Source: Kiritimatiellia bacterium | GTDB lineage: Bacteria; Verrucomicrobiota; Kiritimatiellia; JAFGHX01 | Assembly: GCA_016929905.1 (NCBI GenBank) | Contig: JAFGHX010000334.1 | Coordinates: 1 to 51,770, forward strand | Reading direction: 5' to 3' | Length of the DNA: 51,770 nt | Shown: one piece after another, positions 1-9,200 of the stretch | Position numbering within the stretch: position 1 is the first letter of the stretch | How the letters are laid out: each line of letters opens with the position of its first letter | Made by a program: the position numbers and the translations under genes | The notes under the pieces: generated by a model | The model's input: the letters and a program-made list of their open reading frames with translations, nothing else | What the model was told of the DNA's origin: nothing | Databases searched by the model: none

Positions 1-690
1 CTGTTCGAGGCGGCCAACGGGGGCACGATCTTCCTGGACGAAGTGGGCTCGACGCCGCTGAGCATTCAAGGCAAGCTGCTGCGCGTGCTGCAGGAGAAAG
101 AGGTGCGCCGCGTGGGCAGCAACGAGAACATTCCCGTGGACTCCCGCGTGCTGGCGGCGACGAACAGCGACCTGCGCACGCTGATCGACCAGGGCACCTT
201 CCGGGAGGACCTGTACTACCGGCTCAGCGTGATCCCCATCGAAATCAAGCCGCTGCGGGAACGCCGGGAGGACATCCTGCCCATCGCCTACCAGGTGCTC
301 CGGCAGGAGGTCGCGGACAAGGAGAACCTGCCGGCGCTGGAACCGGACGTGCGGGACATTCTCGAGAACTACAGCTGGCCGGGCAACGTGCGTGAACTCC
401 AGAACGCGCTCAAACACGCGCTGATGTTCGCGAAGGACAACAAGATCACGCCCGACGCCCTGCCGCCGAAGATCGTGAACGCGGTGGACATGTCGGCCGG
501 CGCCCCCGCGGCCGGGGCACCCGGCGAAGGCTACCGCGGCAAGTCGCTCAAGGCCTTCCTCCGCTACAAGGAAACCGAGTATCTGAACCAGGTGCTGGAC
601 CATACCGGCGGCGACAAGGAGAAAGCCGCCAAGGTCCTCAAGATCAGCCTGGCCACGCTCTACCGGAAGCTCCCTCCGGAGAAAGAGTAG
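1..690 (+). CDS. Sigma-54-dependent transcriptional activator, C-terminal part (5' truncated by window edge)
   Basis: The visible 229 residues are the second half of a bacterial enhancer-binding protein that remodels sigma-54 RNA polymerase using ATP. The frame opens inside the AAA+ domain with a Walker B motif (GGTIFLDEVG, residues 7-16). The arginine-finger region (FREDLYYRL, about 67-75) and the lid helix with WPGNVREL follow. The C-terminus (about 180-225) is a Fis-type helix-turn-helix (KAAKVLKISLATLYRKL). The GAFTGA loop and any sensory domain lie upstream of the window, so the signal is unknown. A sigma-54 promoter upstream of the gene at 12543 makes a local target possible, but that link is inference. 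Confidence 0.93.
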   Translation: MFEAANGGTIFLDEVGSTPLSIQGKLLRVLQEKEVRRVGSNENIPVDSRVLAATNSDLRTLIDQGTFREDLYYRLSVIPIEIKPLRERREDILPIAYQVLRQEVADKENLPALEPDVRDILENYSWPGNVRELQNALKHALMFAKDNKITPDALPPKIVNAVDMSAGAPAAGAPGEGYRGKSLKAFLRYKETEYLNQVLDHTGGDKEKAAKVLKISLATLYRKLPPEKE

Positions 691-758
691 GCCCGCGCCG
701 CCAGGCCGTTGCCGGGCAGGGCAACGCCCCGGCGCGTTTCACGGTATGAGACCCCGCC

Positions 759-1139
759 ATGCGCAAGCCGCCGAAATTCAACCCCGGGCAGTGGGAAGTG
801 CAGCGGGAGCGGTTTCAGCTTCCGGAAACGCGTCCGCCGCCCCCCGACGCCGCCTGCCCGCTTGGCGAGGTCATTCCGCTCGTCCTCAAACGCCTCGGGC
901 TCGACCGGCAGGTCTGGCTCACCCAGCTCGAGAACGAGTGGCCCACGCTGGTGGGAGAACCCGTCGCGGCCCACACGCAGCCCGGCCGTATCGTGGGCAG
1001 CACGCTCGTTGTCTTCGTCGACAGCGCCGTCTGGCTCAACGAACTGCGCCGCTACGGACAGCGTGAAATGCTCCGCAACATCCAGGCACGCTTCGGGCCC
1101 GAGAAGATAGCCGACCTCCGCCTCCAACCGGCCCCGTGA
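759..1139 (+). CDS. DUF721 / DciA-like protein
   Basis: This 126-residue protein matches the DUF721 family, whose characterised member DciA helps load the replicative helicase in bacteria lacking DnaC or DnaI. The core LTQLENEWPTLVGEPVAAHT followed by a strand rich in hydrophobics (GSTLVVFVDSAVWLNELRR) is typical. A short proline-rich N-terminal tail precedes it. The gene sits 68 nt after the sigma-54 activator and could share its transcript. The ATG at 759 is the first in-frame Met and leaves the family core intact. A role in replication initiation is inferred from the family alone. Confidence 0.8.
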   Translation: MRKPPKFNPGQWEVQRERFQLPETRPPPPDAACPLGEVIPLVLKRLGLDRQVWLTQLENEWPTLVGEPVAAHTQPGRIVGSTLVVFVDSAVWLNELRRYGQREMLRNIQARFGPEKIADLRLQPAP

Positions 1140-1358
1140 ATCCTCACCAAACAATAACAAAACCGTAACAAAACCGTAACAAGGGAAACGCATACTCTGT
1201 ACCCATCGATGGCCCGAAGGCGAGTTCGGGCCGTCTGGGGTTGGCTTTCCGGCGGACACGCGTCTGCCTGAAATCCGGGTGCCGATCCCGGCTGTTGTGA
1301 CGCAGTTAGCGGCGCGTTTAACCGGTCGGATGCACGGCAGTTAAGTGACAACCTACAG
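1140..1358. other. Intergenic region with short tandem repeat and hairpin
   Basis: This gap separates the DciA-like gene from the VTC operon. An 11-bp unit resembling AACAAAACCGT occurs in tandem near 1150-1180. It is followed by a hairpin with an 8-bp perfect stem (GGCCCGAA / TTCGGGCC, 1211-1232) and a six-base loop. No T-run follows the stem, so an intrinsic terminator is not clearly supported. The hairpin could be a leader structure of the VTC operon. I recognise no named riboswitch. Confidence 0.4.
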
Positions 1359-2201
1359 ATGAGAACTCAAGAGAGCACAAAATCGGTCAAGGACCGTTGG
1401 GCTGGAAAGAACATCCTCCTGGAACGCCATGAGGCGAAGTATCTCATTCCCAGTTCCATGGTTCCATCCATTCGCGAATTCATCCGCCCCTTCTGCATTC
1501 CCGACCCACACACGCGCGGGACGCCGCCCGAGTACGTGATCACCACCCTGCAGCTTGACACCCCGACGCTGGCGCTGCATTACATGAAGGAACACGAAGC
1601 CCTCAACCGGTTCAAGCTTCGGGTTCGCACCTACGGCACGGACGGCAACAGCCCCGTCTACCTGGAAGTCAAGCGCAAGATCAAGGGCGTCATCGTCAAG
1701 AGCCGCGTGGCCGTTCCGCCGGACGCGTGGAGCAAGTCGCTGGTGTTCAACCCGCGCGTCAAGGTCCCCTTCAAGTCGGAGAAGGAGGTACACAGCTTTC
1801 TGGAGTTCGTGCGTCTCGTGCGCGAGACCCACGCGCAGCCGATCGTATGGCTGCGCTACACGCGCGAGAGCTACATGGGCATGATCGACCACTACGCGCG
1901 GGTCACCGTGGACCGCAACCTCCTGTACCAGCCGGCCACCGACTGGACGTCCTGGGGCCGCAACGGGCGCTGGCGCTCGATGGACACGGAGCTGGCACAG
2001 AACAAGCAGTACCCGTTCTCCAGCGTCGTTCTGGAGTTGAAGACGCTGAACGACGCGCCGCTGTGGATGATCGATCTGACGCGTGAATTGAACCTTGTCA
2101 GGACGGGCAACTGCAAGTATTCTACCGCGGTCTGGTTGGAGTCGATATTCCGGGGTACGCCGCACGCGCCGGTGTACGCCTTCGAATTGCTCAACACGTA
2201 G
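1359..2201 (+). CDS. VTC-domain protein (polyphosphate polymerase-like)
   Basis: This 280-residue protein belongs to the VTC domain family, named after the yeast vacuolar transporter chaperone that makes polyphosphate inside a tunnel-shaped triphosphate-tunnel fold. Family hallmarks are present: ERHEAKYLIP near the N-terminus (about 22-31), the basic strand NRFKLRVRTYG (about 82-92), LEVKRKIKG (about 100-108) and a late LELKTL. These supply the charged tunnel residues, so the fold is likely intact. It begins a four-gene run with DUF4956, HlyD and TolC proteins. VTC and DUF4956 genes are commonly adjacent in bacteria. Whether this one makes polyphosphate or modifies a protein is unknown. Confidence 0.85.
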   Translation: MRTQESTKSVKDRWAGKNILLERHEAKYLIPSSMVPSIREFIRPFCIPDPHTRGTPPEYVITTLQLDTPTLALHYMKEHEALNRFKLRVRTYGTDGNSPVYLEVKRKIKGVIVKSRVAVPPDAWSKSLVFNPRVKVPFKSEKEVHSFLEFVRLVRETHAQPIVWLRYTRESYMGMIDHYARVTVDRNLLYQPATDWTSWGRNGRWRSMDTELAQNKQYPFSSVVLELKTLNDAPLWMIDLTRELNLVRTGNCKYSTAVWLESIFRGTPHAPVYAFELLNT

Positions 2202-2212
2202 GGTGCACGATT

Positions 2213-2896
2213 ATGGAAGAATTCCTCACTGTCTTCGGGCCGGCTCGCATTCTGGGCGTACAGCAGATCCTGTGCGCGGTCTTCGCCTGTTTCGTGCTGG
2301 ACATGATGATCGCCACGGTCTATCAGTGGACCTACACGGGCCTCTCGTACTCGCGTTCCTTTGTGCACACGCTGGTGCTGGCCGGCATGGTCGCCTGCAT
2401 CCTGATCATGGCGATCGGCAACAACCTCGCCCGCGGGCTCGGCATTCTGGGCACGCTGGCCATCATCCGCTTCCGAACGCCGATCCGCGACCCGCGCGAC
2501 ATCATCTTCCTGTTCGCCACCATCGCCATCGGGATCGCCGCCGGGGCCGCCGTCTTCACCGTGTCGATCCTCGGCACGATCGTGTTCTGCCTCGCCGCCC
2601 TGTACCTGCACTGGTCGCCGTTCGCCTCTCGGCGCGAATATGAAGGCCTGCTCCGCTTCATGATGCCGCCCGACTCGCCAGGCGAAGAGAAGGTCCGCGA
2701 GGTGCTCCAGCACTACTGCTCCGCGTATCAGCTCATTGCCATGCGCGAAGCGGTCCAGGGCGACGTCATCGAACACTCCTACCAGATCCGCCTGATCGAT
2801 CCGTCGTACCAGACCGATCTGCTGGAGGGGCTGCACGCGATCGAGGATGTTTCAGACACAAACCTGCTGATGCAACGCTCTACGGTTGAAATCTGA
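2213..2896 (+). CDS. DUF4956 membrane protein
   Basis: This 227-residue inner-membrane protein has about four hydrophobic segments in its first 130 residues and a soluble C-terminus. The family hallmark is visible at about 80-110: an LAIIRFRTPIRDPRDI stretch followed by a glycine-rich membrane helix (ATIAIGIAAGAA). The soluble tail (about 150-227) resembles the DUF4956 cytoplasmic domain. It starts 11 nt after the VTC gene and its stop overlaps the start of the HlyD gene (ATGA-type overlap at 2896), so co-translation is likely. The molecular role of DUF4956 is not established. Its constant pairing with VTC proteins suggests a membrane partner. Confidence 0.88.
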   Translation: MEEFLTVFGPARILGVQQILCAVFACFVLDMMIATVYQWTYTGLSYSRSFVHTLVLAGMVACILIMAIGNNLARGLGILGTLAIIRFRTPIRDPRDIIFLFATIAIGIAAGAAVFTVSILGTIVFCLAALYLHWSPFASRREYEGLLRFMMPPDSPGEEKVREVLQHYCSAYQLIAMREAVQGDVIEHSYQIRLIDPSYQTDLLEGLHAIEDVSDTNLLMQRSTVEI

Positions 2897-4134
2897 TGAA
2901 CGAAAACACTCATGACAACCAGAATTCTCCGCCGAAACGCTACAGGCGCGCCCGATTGCCGCGCCACCCCGCCGTCTGGTGGAGCCGCATGAAGGTCAAG
3001 TGGCCGTTCCTGGTGTGGCTCGTCGCACTGGTCCTCGCCTTCTTTTTCTTCTTCTTCGGCGGCCGGTTCGGCACGATGATCGGGGTCGTCGACACCGTCA
3101 GCGACGATTACGCCCCGCTCGAAGAGTCCAGGCTGATGGCCATCGAGGTCGCGGCCGGCCAGGATGTGACCGAAGGCCAGGTCCTGTGCCGGTTCGACAC
3201 GGCCCTGCTGGACGCGGAAATCGCCGTGCAGCGCGCGCTCTACGTCGAGGCGCGCGACAGCATGGACGACTATCACGAGGCCATCCTCGAACTGAACATG
3301 GAGCACGGCGTCGCCGTGACCGACGCCGAGAACCAGCTCCTGCTCGAGACGGCCAATCAGAGCCGGGACCAGGCGGAGTACGAGTACCTCAAGGGCCAGG
3401 TCGGCAAGCTGCAACAGGACGTGGACCAGAATACGGTCCCCTTCGACGTCGCCTTGGTCGTCGCCCGCTACAAAGCGCTGTCCGAAGGGCTGAAACGCTA
3501 TCCGGCCCTTATCGACGCGCACCGCAACGCGCGGGACCAGGCCAAGGCGCGTCAGGCTCTGTTCCACGAATGGCTCAGCGCCCGAAGCGAGACCGAGCCC
3601 CAGACTCGGACCGCCCTCCAGCGAAAGACCGAACTGCACTTGGAAGCGATCTCCAACCAGCTTGCCCTGCTCGAATTGCGCCGGGAGCAGTACACGGTGC
3701 GCGCCCGGCGCCCCGGTCGCGTTTCGCAGATTCTCAAGGACCCCGGCGACGTCGTCGTCCCCGCCGAACCGGTCGTCCGGGTTATCGAAACGAACGCGCT
3801 GGAGATCCGCGGGTTCATCCCGGAGTCCAACGCCCACGACGTCATGCCCGGCTCAACCGCTTACATCAACCGCCGTTCGGGCCGCGGCCAGGTGCTCGAG
3901 GCCACCGTGACGGTTATCGAACCCGAGGTGCTGGGGCTGCCCACGAGGGTCAGCCCCATTCCCGGCCAGGTCATGCGCGGACGGCGCCTGCACCTGCGGC
4001 TGAAGGAGCCCACCAACGAATTTCTGCCTGGCGAAACCGTCCAGATCCGGCTCGTGGTGCCGCTGTTCAGCAGGTTCTTTGGCGGCTCGGATTCGGACAA
4101 ACCCACTAGAACCGAGAATCAGCCGGGGAGCTAA
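2896..4134 (+). CDS. HlyD-family periplasmic adaptor (membrane fusion protein)
   Basis: This 412-residue protein has a basic cytoplasmic N-terminus, one membrane helix (about 36-55), a biotinyl-lipoyl half motif (LMAIEVAAGQDVTEGQVLCRFD, about 78-99), a long alpha-helical coiled-coil hairpin (about 100-260), the second lipoyl half (VRARRPGRVSQILKDPGDVV) and a beta-barrel region. This is the HlyD architecture that bridges an inner-membrane pump to a TolC channel. The TolC homologue follows directly, but no ABC or MFS transporter is in the operon. The DUF4956 membrane protein may therefore occupy the inner-membrane position, which is inference. Confidence 0.88.
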   Translation: MNENTHDNQNSPPKRYRRARLPRHPAVWWSRMKVKWPFLVWLVALVLAFFFFFFGGRFGTMIGVVDTVSDDYAPLEESRLMAIEVAAGQDVTEGQVLCRFDTALLDAEIAVQRALYVEARDSMDDYHEAILELNMEHGVAVTDAENQLLLETANQSRDQAEYEYLKGQVGKLQQDVDQNTVPFDVALVVARYKALSEGLKRYPALIDAHRNARDQAKARQALFHEWLSARSETEPQTRTALQRKTELHLEAISNQLALLELRREQYTVRARRPGRVSQILKDPGDVVVPAEPVVRVIETNALEIRGFIPESNAHDVMPGSTAYINRRSGRGQVLEATVTVIEPEVLGLPTRVSPIPGQVMRGRRLHLRLKEPTNEFLPGETVQIRLVVPLFSRFFGGSDSDKPTRTENQPGS

Positions 4135-4140
4135 ACAGGT

Positions 4141-5751
4141 ATGAAAGGCCCGTCCGCCGCCGCTCGCGCCCGCATCCCGCTCGTCTTCCTCCTCGTCGCC
4201 GCCCTGAACGGATGCGCAACGCCGCGGAAGCCCTTGCCGCCCGCCGGCGAGAAGCCCGCCGTCGCCCCCGCCGAGGATTCGAGCGCGGCCGGGCAACCGG
4301 CGGCCGAACCGACCGGGAACGGGCACGAGGAGGCCGTACCGGCCGCCGAAACGGACCAACCGGTGACGCTCGACGTGGAGACGGCCGTCGCGCTCGCGCT
4401 CCGGCACAGCCCGGAACTCGCCGCGCTGCGGGCCGCCGTGTGCGTCGCCATCGAAGAACGCCGGGCCGCCCTGGCCCTGCGCGACCCGGAGCTGCGCTTC
4501 TCCTACGGGCAGGGCGGCACCGACACGGAGCGTACGGGGATCTTCCCGGTCGGTGTCGACCGCGGCGTCGGGCTTCCGCCGCTGGTGACGGGCTACGTGA
4601 CGAACACGCTCGAGGCCGCGACCTCGTCAGACCACGGCTACGAGGTCGCCCTGCGCCTGTTCCCGCCCAACCCCTTCGTCATGCGGGCGGCGGCCATGTC
4701 CGGCGACGCAACGGTCCGCGCGGCCGCCGCGACCCTGCGCGCCGCGGAATGGCGGATCGCCTCCGACGTGAAGCGGCTGTTCAACGAGATGCAGTGGGCG
4801 GAACGCGAACTGGTCACCATCCGTACCCGGCTGAAACTCAGCCGCGAGCTGTACGAGGAGACGAAGATCCAGGCCAGCCCGGCCAAGCGCGCGAAGCAGA
4901 CGACCGACGTCGCCACCGCCGCGCGCCGCTATCACGGCGTCCTGCGCCGCCTGGCCGACCGCGAAGGCGATGTGGAGACGGCACGCGAGGCCATCGCTTC
5001 CTATGTCGGCATGCGGGCGGCGGATCTGCGTATCCGGCACCGTGAGGCCGTGCCGGCGGCCATAGACATCGAGAAGATCGACATGGAGCGACTCGAGCGC
5101 TTCGCGCTCAGCCGGCGGGCCGACATCGAGGCGCTGCGCGCGCAGGAAATGGCCGCGCGCGGCCGGCTCGCCGAAGTCCGTTCCCAGGCCATCCCCTGGT
5201 TCGCGTATCTCCAGGGCTCCCTGTCCGAAGCCACGACCGAGGACGAGACCGACCTCCGGTGGCGCGCGGCCGACGGCTCGCGCTATGCCGACCCCAGCCC
5301 GCCGACGACATTCGACACCGAAACGTCAGTCGAATGGCGGCTCGACGCCCGCGTCCAGATCCCGCTCTTCTCGTTGCCCGCCGCGCTCAGGCAACGCCGC
5401 GCGACGGAGTACGGCCAGTACGCCGTTCAGGTTGCCGAAGTCGAGAAAAGCGTCGTCCTCCAGGTGCGCAACGCCGTCGACGCGCTGAGAAGCGCCCAGC
5501 AGAACATGACCCGGTACGCGGCCGACGCCGATCCGCTCGTCGCGGAAATGAAGGAACTGCTCCGGCAGTTCACCGACGAGCAGGGCAAGGTTCTTGTCCC
5601 CTTCCTCGAAGACGCCATGCGCCTGCGCGAGGAACTGATCCGCGCCGAAGATTCGGCGCTCGAAACCGCCTTCGCCTATCGCGAAGCCGTTATCCGGCTC
5701 GAAGAGGCGATCGGCGGCTCGCTCGAGGAGTTCCTCCGGGCGCTGAAGTGA
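4141..5751 (+). CDS. TolC-family outer-membrane efflux lipoprotein
   Basis: This 536-residue protein has a lipoprotein signal peptide ending in a lipobox (ALNGC, Cys25), a proline/alanine-rich linker (26-75), then two helical repeats typical of outer-membrane efflux proteins. The repeats begin at LDVETAVALALRHSPELAALRA and contain long amphipathic helices to the C-terminus. The family forms trimeric outer-membrane channels for type I secretion or efflux. It starts 6 nt after the HlyD gene, with GGGGAG upstream as a possible ribosome site. It completes the VTC-DUF4956-HlyD-TolC operon. Confidence 0.88.
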   Translation: MKGPSAAARARIPLVFLLVAALNGCATPRKPLPPAGEKPAVAPAEDSSAAGQPAAEPTGNGHEEAVPAAETDQPVTLDVETAVALALRHSPELAALRAAVCVAIEERRAALALRDPELRFSYGQGGTDTERTGIFPVGVDRGVGLPPLVTGYVTNTLEAATSSDHGYEVALRLFPPNPFVMRAAAMSGDATVRAAAATLRAAEWRIASDVKRLFNEMQWAERELVTIRTRLKLSRELYEETKIQASPAKRAKQTTDVATAARRYHGVLRRLADREGDVETAREAIASYVGMRAADLRIRHREAVPAAIDIEKIDMERLERFALSRRADIEALRAQEMAARGRLAEVRSQAIPWFAYLQGSLSEATTEDETDLRWRAADGSRYADPSPPTTFDTETSVEWRLDARVQIPLFSLPAALRQRRATEYGQYAVQVAEVEKSVVLQVRNAVDALRSAQQNMTRYAADADPLVAEMKELLRQFTDEQGKVLVPFLEDAMRLREELIRAEDSALETAFAYREAVIRLEEAIGGSLEEFLRALK

Positions 5752-6267
5752 GGGGCCCGCCAGCGCGTCTGCCGTTGCCGTCACCCGACGGTGATTCGCC
5801 CGCCGTGGCCAACCGTCGCAAGCCCTGTGGAAAGCGCTGTTCGGCGCGCAGAGGATGGATGAGAAAATCGTCAACCTGCAGGCGGAACGCGGGGAAACAA
5901 GGGCAAGCGTCTTGAGGGCGTCTCAAAACCAGGGCAACGTGTCTGTCGAAAACCCCGCGCGGGTGGAACCTGCCTTCGCCCGGAAGCTTCCGCCGTCGCC
6001 CTTTCGGGCTATGGCGAGACAGGTCGGCGAGGCAGGCCGCGCCCTCCAAGGGCCTCACATGTTGAGTTTTTTTGGAGGGCTGGGTTCCACCCCGGCCCTT
6101 CACCCGGGGGTTTTTCGACAGGCTCAACGTGCGCGTTGAGTGCGGCTCACCACAGGTTCGCCCTCCAGTCGACACAACATATTGAATATGTCTGGAGGAC
6201 GAGGCTGTGCCGACGAATGGCAACAGATTAGCCGGCATCCGGCACCGGACACTCGCTCGAACCGCCT
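5752..6267. other. Convergent intergenic region filled with inverted repeats
   Basis: No convincing gene lies between the convergent TolC and LTD genes. The region holds an inverted-repeat element (5943-6121) and a short hairpin (CTCAAC/GTTGAG, 6123-6140). It also holds a nested hairpin whose outer arms CCTCCAG/CTGGAGG enclose CATATTGAATATG (about 6162-6198), and a sequence tggaggacgaggctgtgccg (6192-6211) that recurs in near-identical form at about 25328. An open frame at 5855-6139 crosses the repeat element and has no recognisable domain, so I do not call it a gene. Confidence 0.5.
5943..6121. repeat. MITE-like inverted-repeat element
   Basis: The left end reads ctgtcgaaaaccccgcgcgg and runs into gggtggaacc. 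The right end carries ggttccacccc and finishes in gggtttttcgacag, the reverse complement of the left end with small insertions. The terminal inverted repeats are about 28 and 39 bp. A second inverted pair, GCCCTCCAA (6041-6049) and TTGGAGGGC (6072-6080), lies inside. There is no coding capacity, so mobilisation would need a transposase in trans. Related phrases occur in other intergenic regions of the window. Confidence 0.5.
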
Positions 6268-9200
6268 CTACTTCGGTTCCAGCCACACCTTGCAGCGGTA
6301 GGCTTTGGCGCCCTGCTCCGCGTTGAGAGCCTCGATCCGCATCCCGAACACGACGTCGGAACTGTTGGTCCCGCTCTGGTGCACTTCGGCCGCGAGGAAG
6401 TTCAGCCCTTCCCGCAGGTACGAAACCGGCACATCCACGGGTCCGTAGAGTACCGCGTTTGTCGTGACAGTCGCTGGCGTGCTGTAGGATATGCCGCCGC
6501 CCGGCATCAGGTAGCGATGGATCTCCTGGTTGTTCAGGTAGAAGACGGCCCCGTCGTCGACATAGTGCCACAGCTTCAGGCTCACCCCATTGGTGCTGCC
6601 TGCGAAGTCGAACTGGCGCCGGAAGTAGTAGGTCCAGTGCACGTTGGTCGAAAGCACCGACCCGATCGGCTCGACCGTCGACTCCTCCGGCGGGAACGCG
6701 TGCAGCCCCATGCCCCAGCCCCAGCCCGAATCGGTGTAGTTCGTCGCGCGCCAGCCCGAGCCCAGGTCCGTTCCACTGTCTTCGTACCGCCAGAAGGAAT
6801 CGAACCGGCTCACGATATCGACGCCGTGCGCCTGGAACTGGGTGGCGGTAAAGACCCCGTCCTGTGCGATCAGGTTGGTAAAGCCGGGCACCCCCTCCCA
6901 CTGGTAATCGGAACGCGGATCGGTCAGGTACTCGATCGAGTACATGCGATTGTAGTTCTCGTAGCCCGGCCCGGAGGCGCCGACCGTATTCAGTTTCACG
7001 ACGACGTCGGAACCGTCGAACGCCACATCGATCATCTCGAGCACGTCGACAATGCCGTCGCCGTCGTCGTCGTCCTCGCGTGCGCGGGGGTCGCTGCCGA
7101 TCACGAACTCCAGCGCGTTGCTCATGCCGTCGGGCGAGTCCTCGTCGTCGCCGCCGGGCGTCACGTAGATCCAGTTCGTCTCGAAATGGTAGCGCTCCCA
7201 GATGTCCGACATGCCGTCCGCGTCGTAGTCGCGCGAATCGTCCGTCATGCTGGCCGCGCCCGGCGTGCCGTTGGTGGACCAGTCGACCCAGTTGGCCGGG
7301 TCGTTGCCGTACTCGGAGGCCGTCTTGCGCTCAAGCGACGGGCCCTCCCCGTCCGCCCAGCGCAGGTTGCGCCAGAGCCGTTCCTGCTCGCCCATCGGCA
7401 CGTCGGGATTGCCGTCGTCGTAGTCGACCTGCTCGACGAGCACTTGCGGCACGTAGCCCGGGTCCGGGTCGGTGGGCCGCTGCGGGATGTCGGGCATGTA
7501 CAGCGCGACCGTATCGCGGTCGTTGCCCAGGTTGACCGTCTCGCCGAACGGGCCGTAGATCGGTACGGCGGCGTCCACGTTGTAGTCGGTCCGGAACTGG
7601 TTCGTGTCGGCCGTATTCACCACCAGCAGGTAGCCGTTGGCCGGCACCTTCACGCCCGGCGGGAAGGTGAACAGGACGCTGTCCGCGTCCTCGATCCACC
7701 ACACGTCGTTGCTGACGCTGTAGAGGTTAAAGTCGGACCCGGTCCGGTTGTGCAGCTCGACATATTCGACCCCGTTGCTGGGCGGGTTGTACATGATTTC
7801 GCTGATCACGACCGAGCCGATCTTCGGGTACGCGTTCGCCGCGCCGAAGGTGCGGCTGCTCATGGCCACGTAGTGCACGTTCGAGCGCACGTCGTACTCG
7901 CCCAGCGTGATCACCGTCACGTGCCGGCCGATCGAAACCGCATTCGTCTCCGGCCCGAACTCCGCGAAGGTCATGTAGCCCGTGAGCTGTTCCGTCGTCG
8001 GATCGGCCTCGGAGAGGTAGACCTCGTCGCCCAGCGCGGAGTCGAGCTGGAACGGCATGAGCGTATTGTTCTCGAAGAAGTCGGTCTCGTAGAAGACGGC
8101 GTAGTTGCCCGCCGTGACGATCGTGCCGGTCGGGATCCGGTACATCTTCAGCACGTCGCGGTTCTCGCTCAGGAACCACCCGCCGATGTTGACGTTGGTC
8201 GAGCCGCAGTTGTACAGCTCGATCGCGTCTTCCAGCGGCAGGTCGGTGTGCGTGAGGACTTCATTCACCACCACGGTGTCGATCAGGCGGTAGTTGCTCT
8301 GGCCCGGGCTCGGCGTGTCGTCGAAGCCCGGGTTCTTCGGGTAGCCGAACACGATCAGGTTGTTCGTCGATCCGCCGTCCGGGAACCGCCCTTTCACGTA
8401 GGCGTTCTGCCCGTCGTAGCGGAGATGATCGTCGTTGAGGTGCCCGATCCGGTTGGTGGCCGTGTCGCTGAGCACGAGTTCCTCGAGTTCGCCGAGCCCG
8501 AAATCCACGTGGTCCGGCCCGGCATCGGGGTTGCTGTCCGCCCAAAACCGCACGTAGCCGTTCGTGCCGATGAAGCACAGCTCGGCGATCCGGTGCTTGT
8601 AGGGCACGAGCGCCGTATCGCTCACGTACAGGCCGGCCAGCTCGATCGGCTGCGTGGCCGGGTTGTACAGCTCGAACCAGTCGTCCCAAGCGCCCGCACC
8701 CGCATCCACGAACCACTCGTTGAACATCAGGCTGCTCGGTGCGCCGAGCGTCGCCGCCGCGCTGTTCGCCGCACCTGTCGTCGGTGAGGCCAACAGTTTC
8801 CACTCGCCGCCGACCCGCCCGATGGACCCGTCCATGACCTGGGGCCCGAACCGGACGGAATCCACCGCATAGAACCCGCCGCTTTCCGGGAACCATTTCA
8901 TCAGGTGCATCTCGTCGCCCAGTGCGGACAGGGCGTAACCGGTGTTCATGTCGGCCCCGTACGTGGTGGAGCCCGGCTTGGTGTCGTCGCACCAGACGCG
9001 CAGGTAGTTGTTCGAGTTCAGCACCGTGCCCGCCGGGAACACCCATTTCGACGGGCGGTCCTCGTTGTCCGTCAGGCCCATGCCGGCGAGATCGAAGTTC
9101 GTGCCCGGATTGTAGATCTCCACCCAGTCCAGGAACAGGCCCACGCTGTTGCTCACCGCGTTGCGGTTCCAGGCCAGGATCTCGTTCAGGATCGGCCCGT

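Noticed and set aside
1140..1358. Riboswitch upstream of the VTC operon
   Set aside because: Apart from one 8-bp hairpin I could match no conserved core of GEMM, cobalamin, TPP or SAM riboswitches.
5855..6139. Plus-strand 94-codon frame after the TolC gene
   Set aside because: Only the first 30 or so codons look normal. The rest is the MITE-like inverted repeat, and there is no domain.
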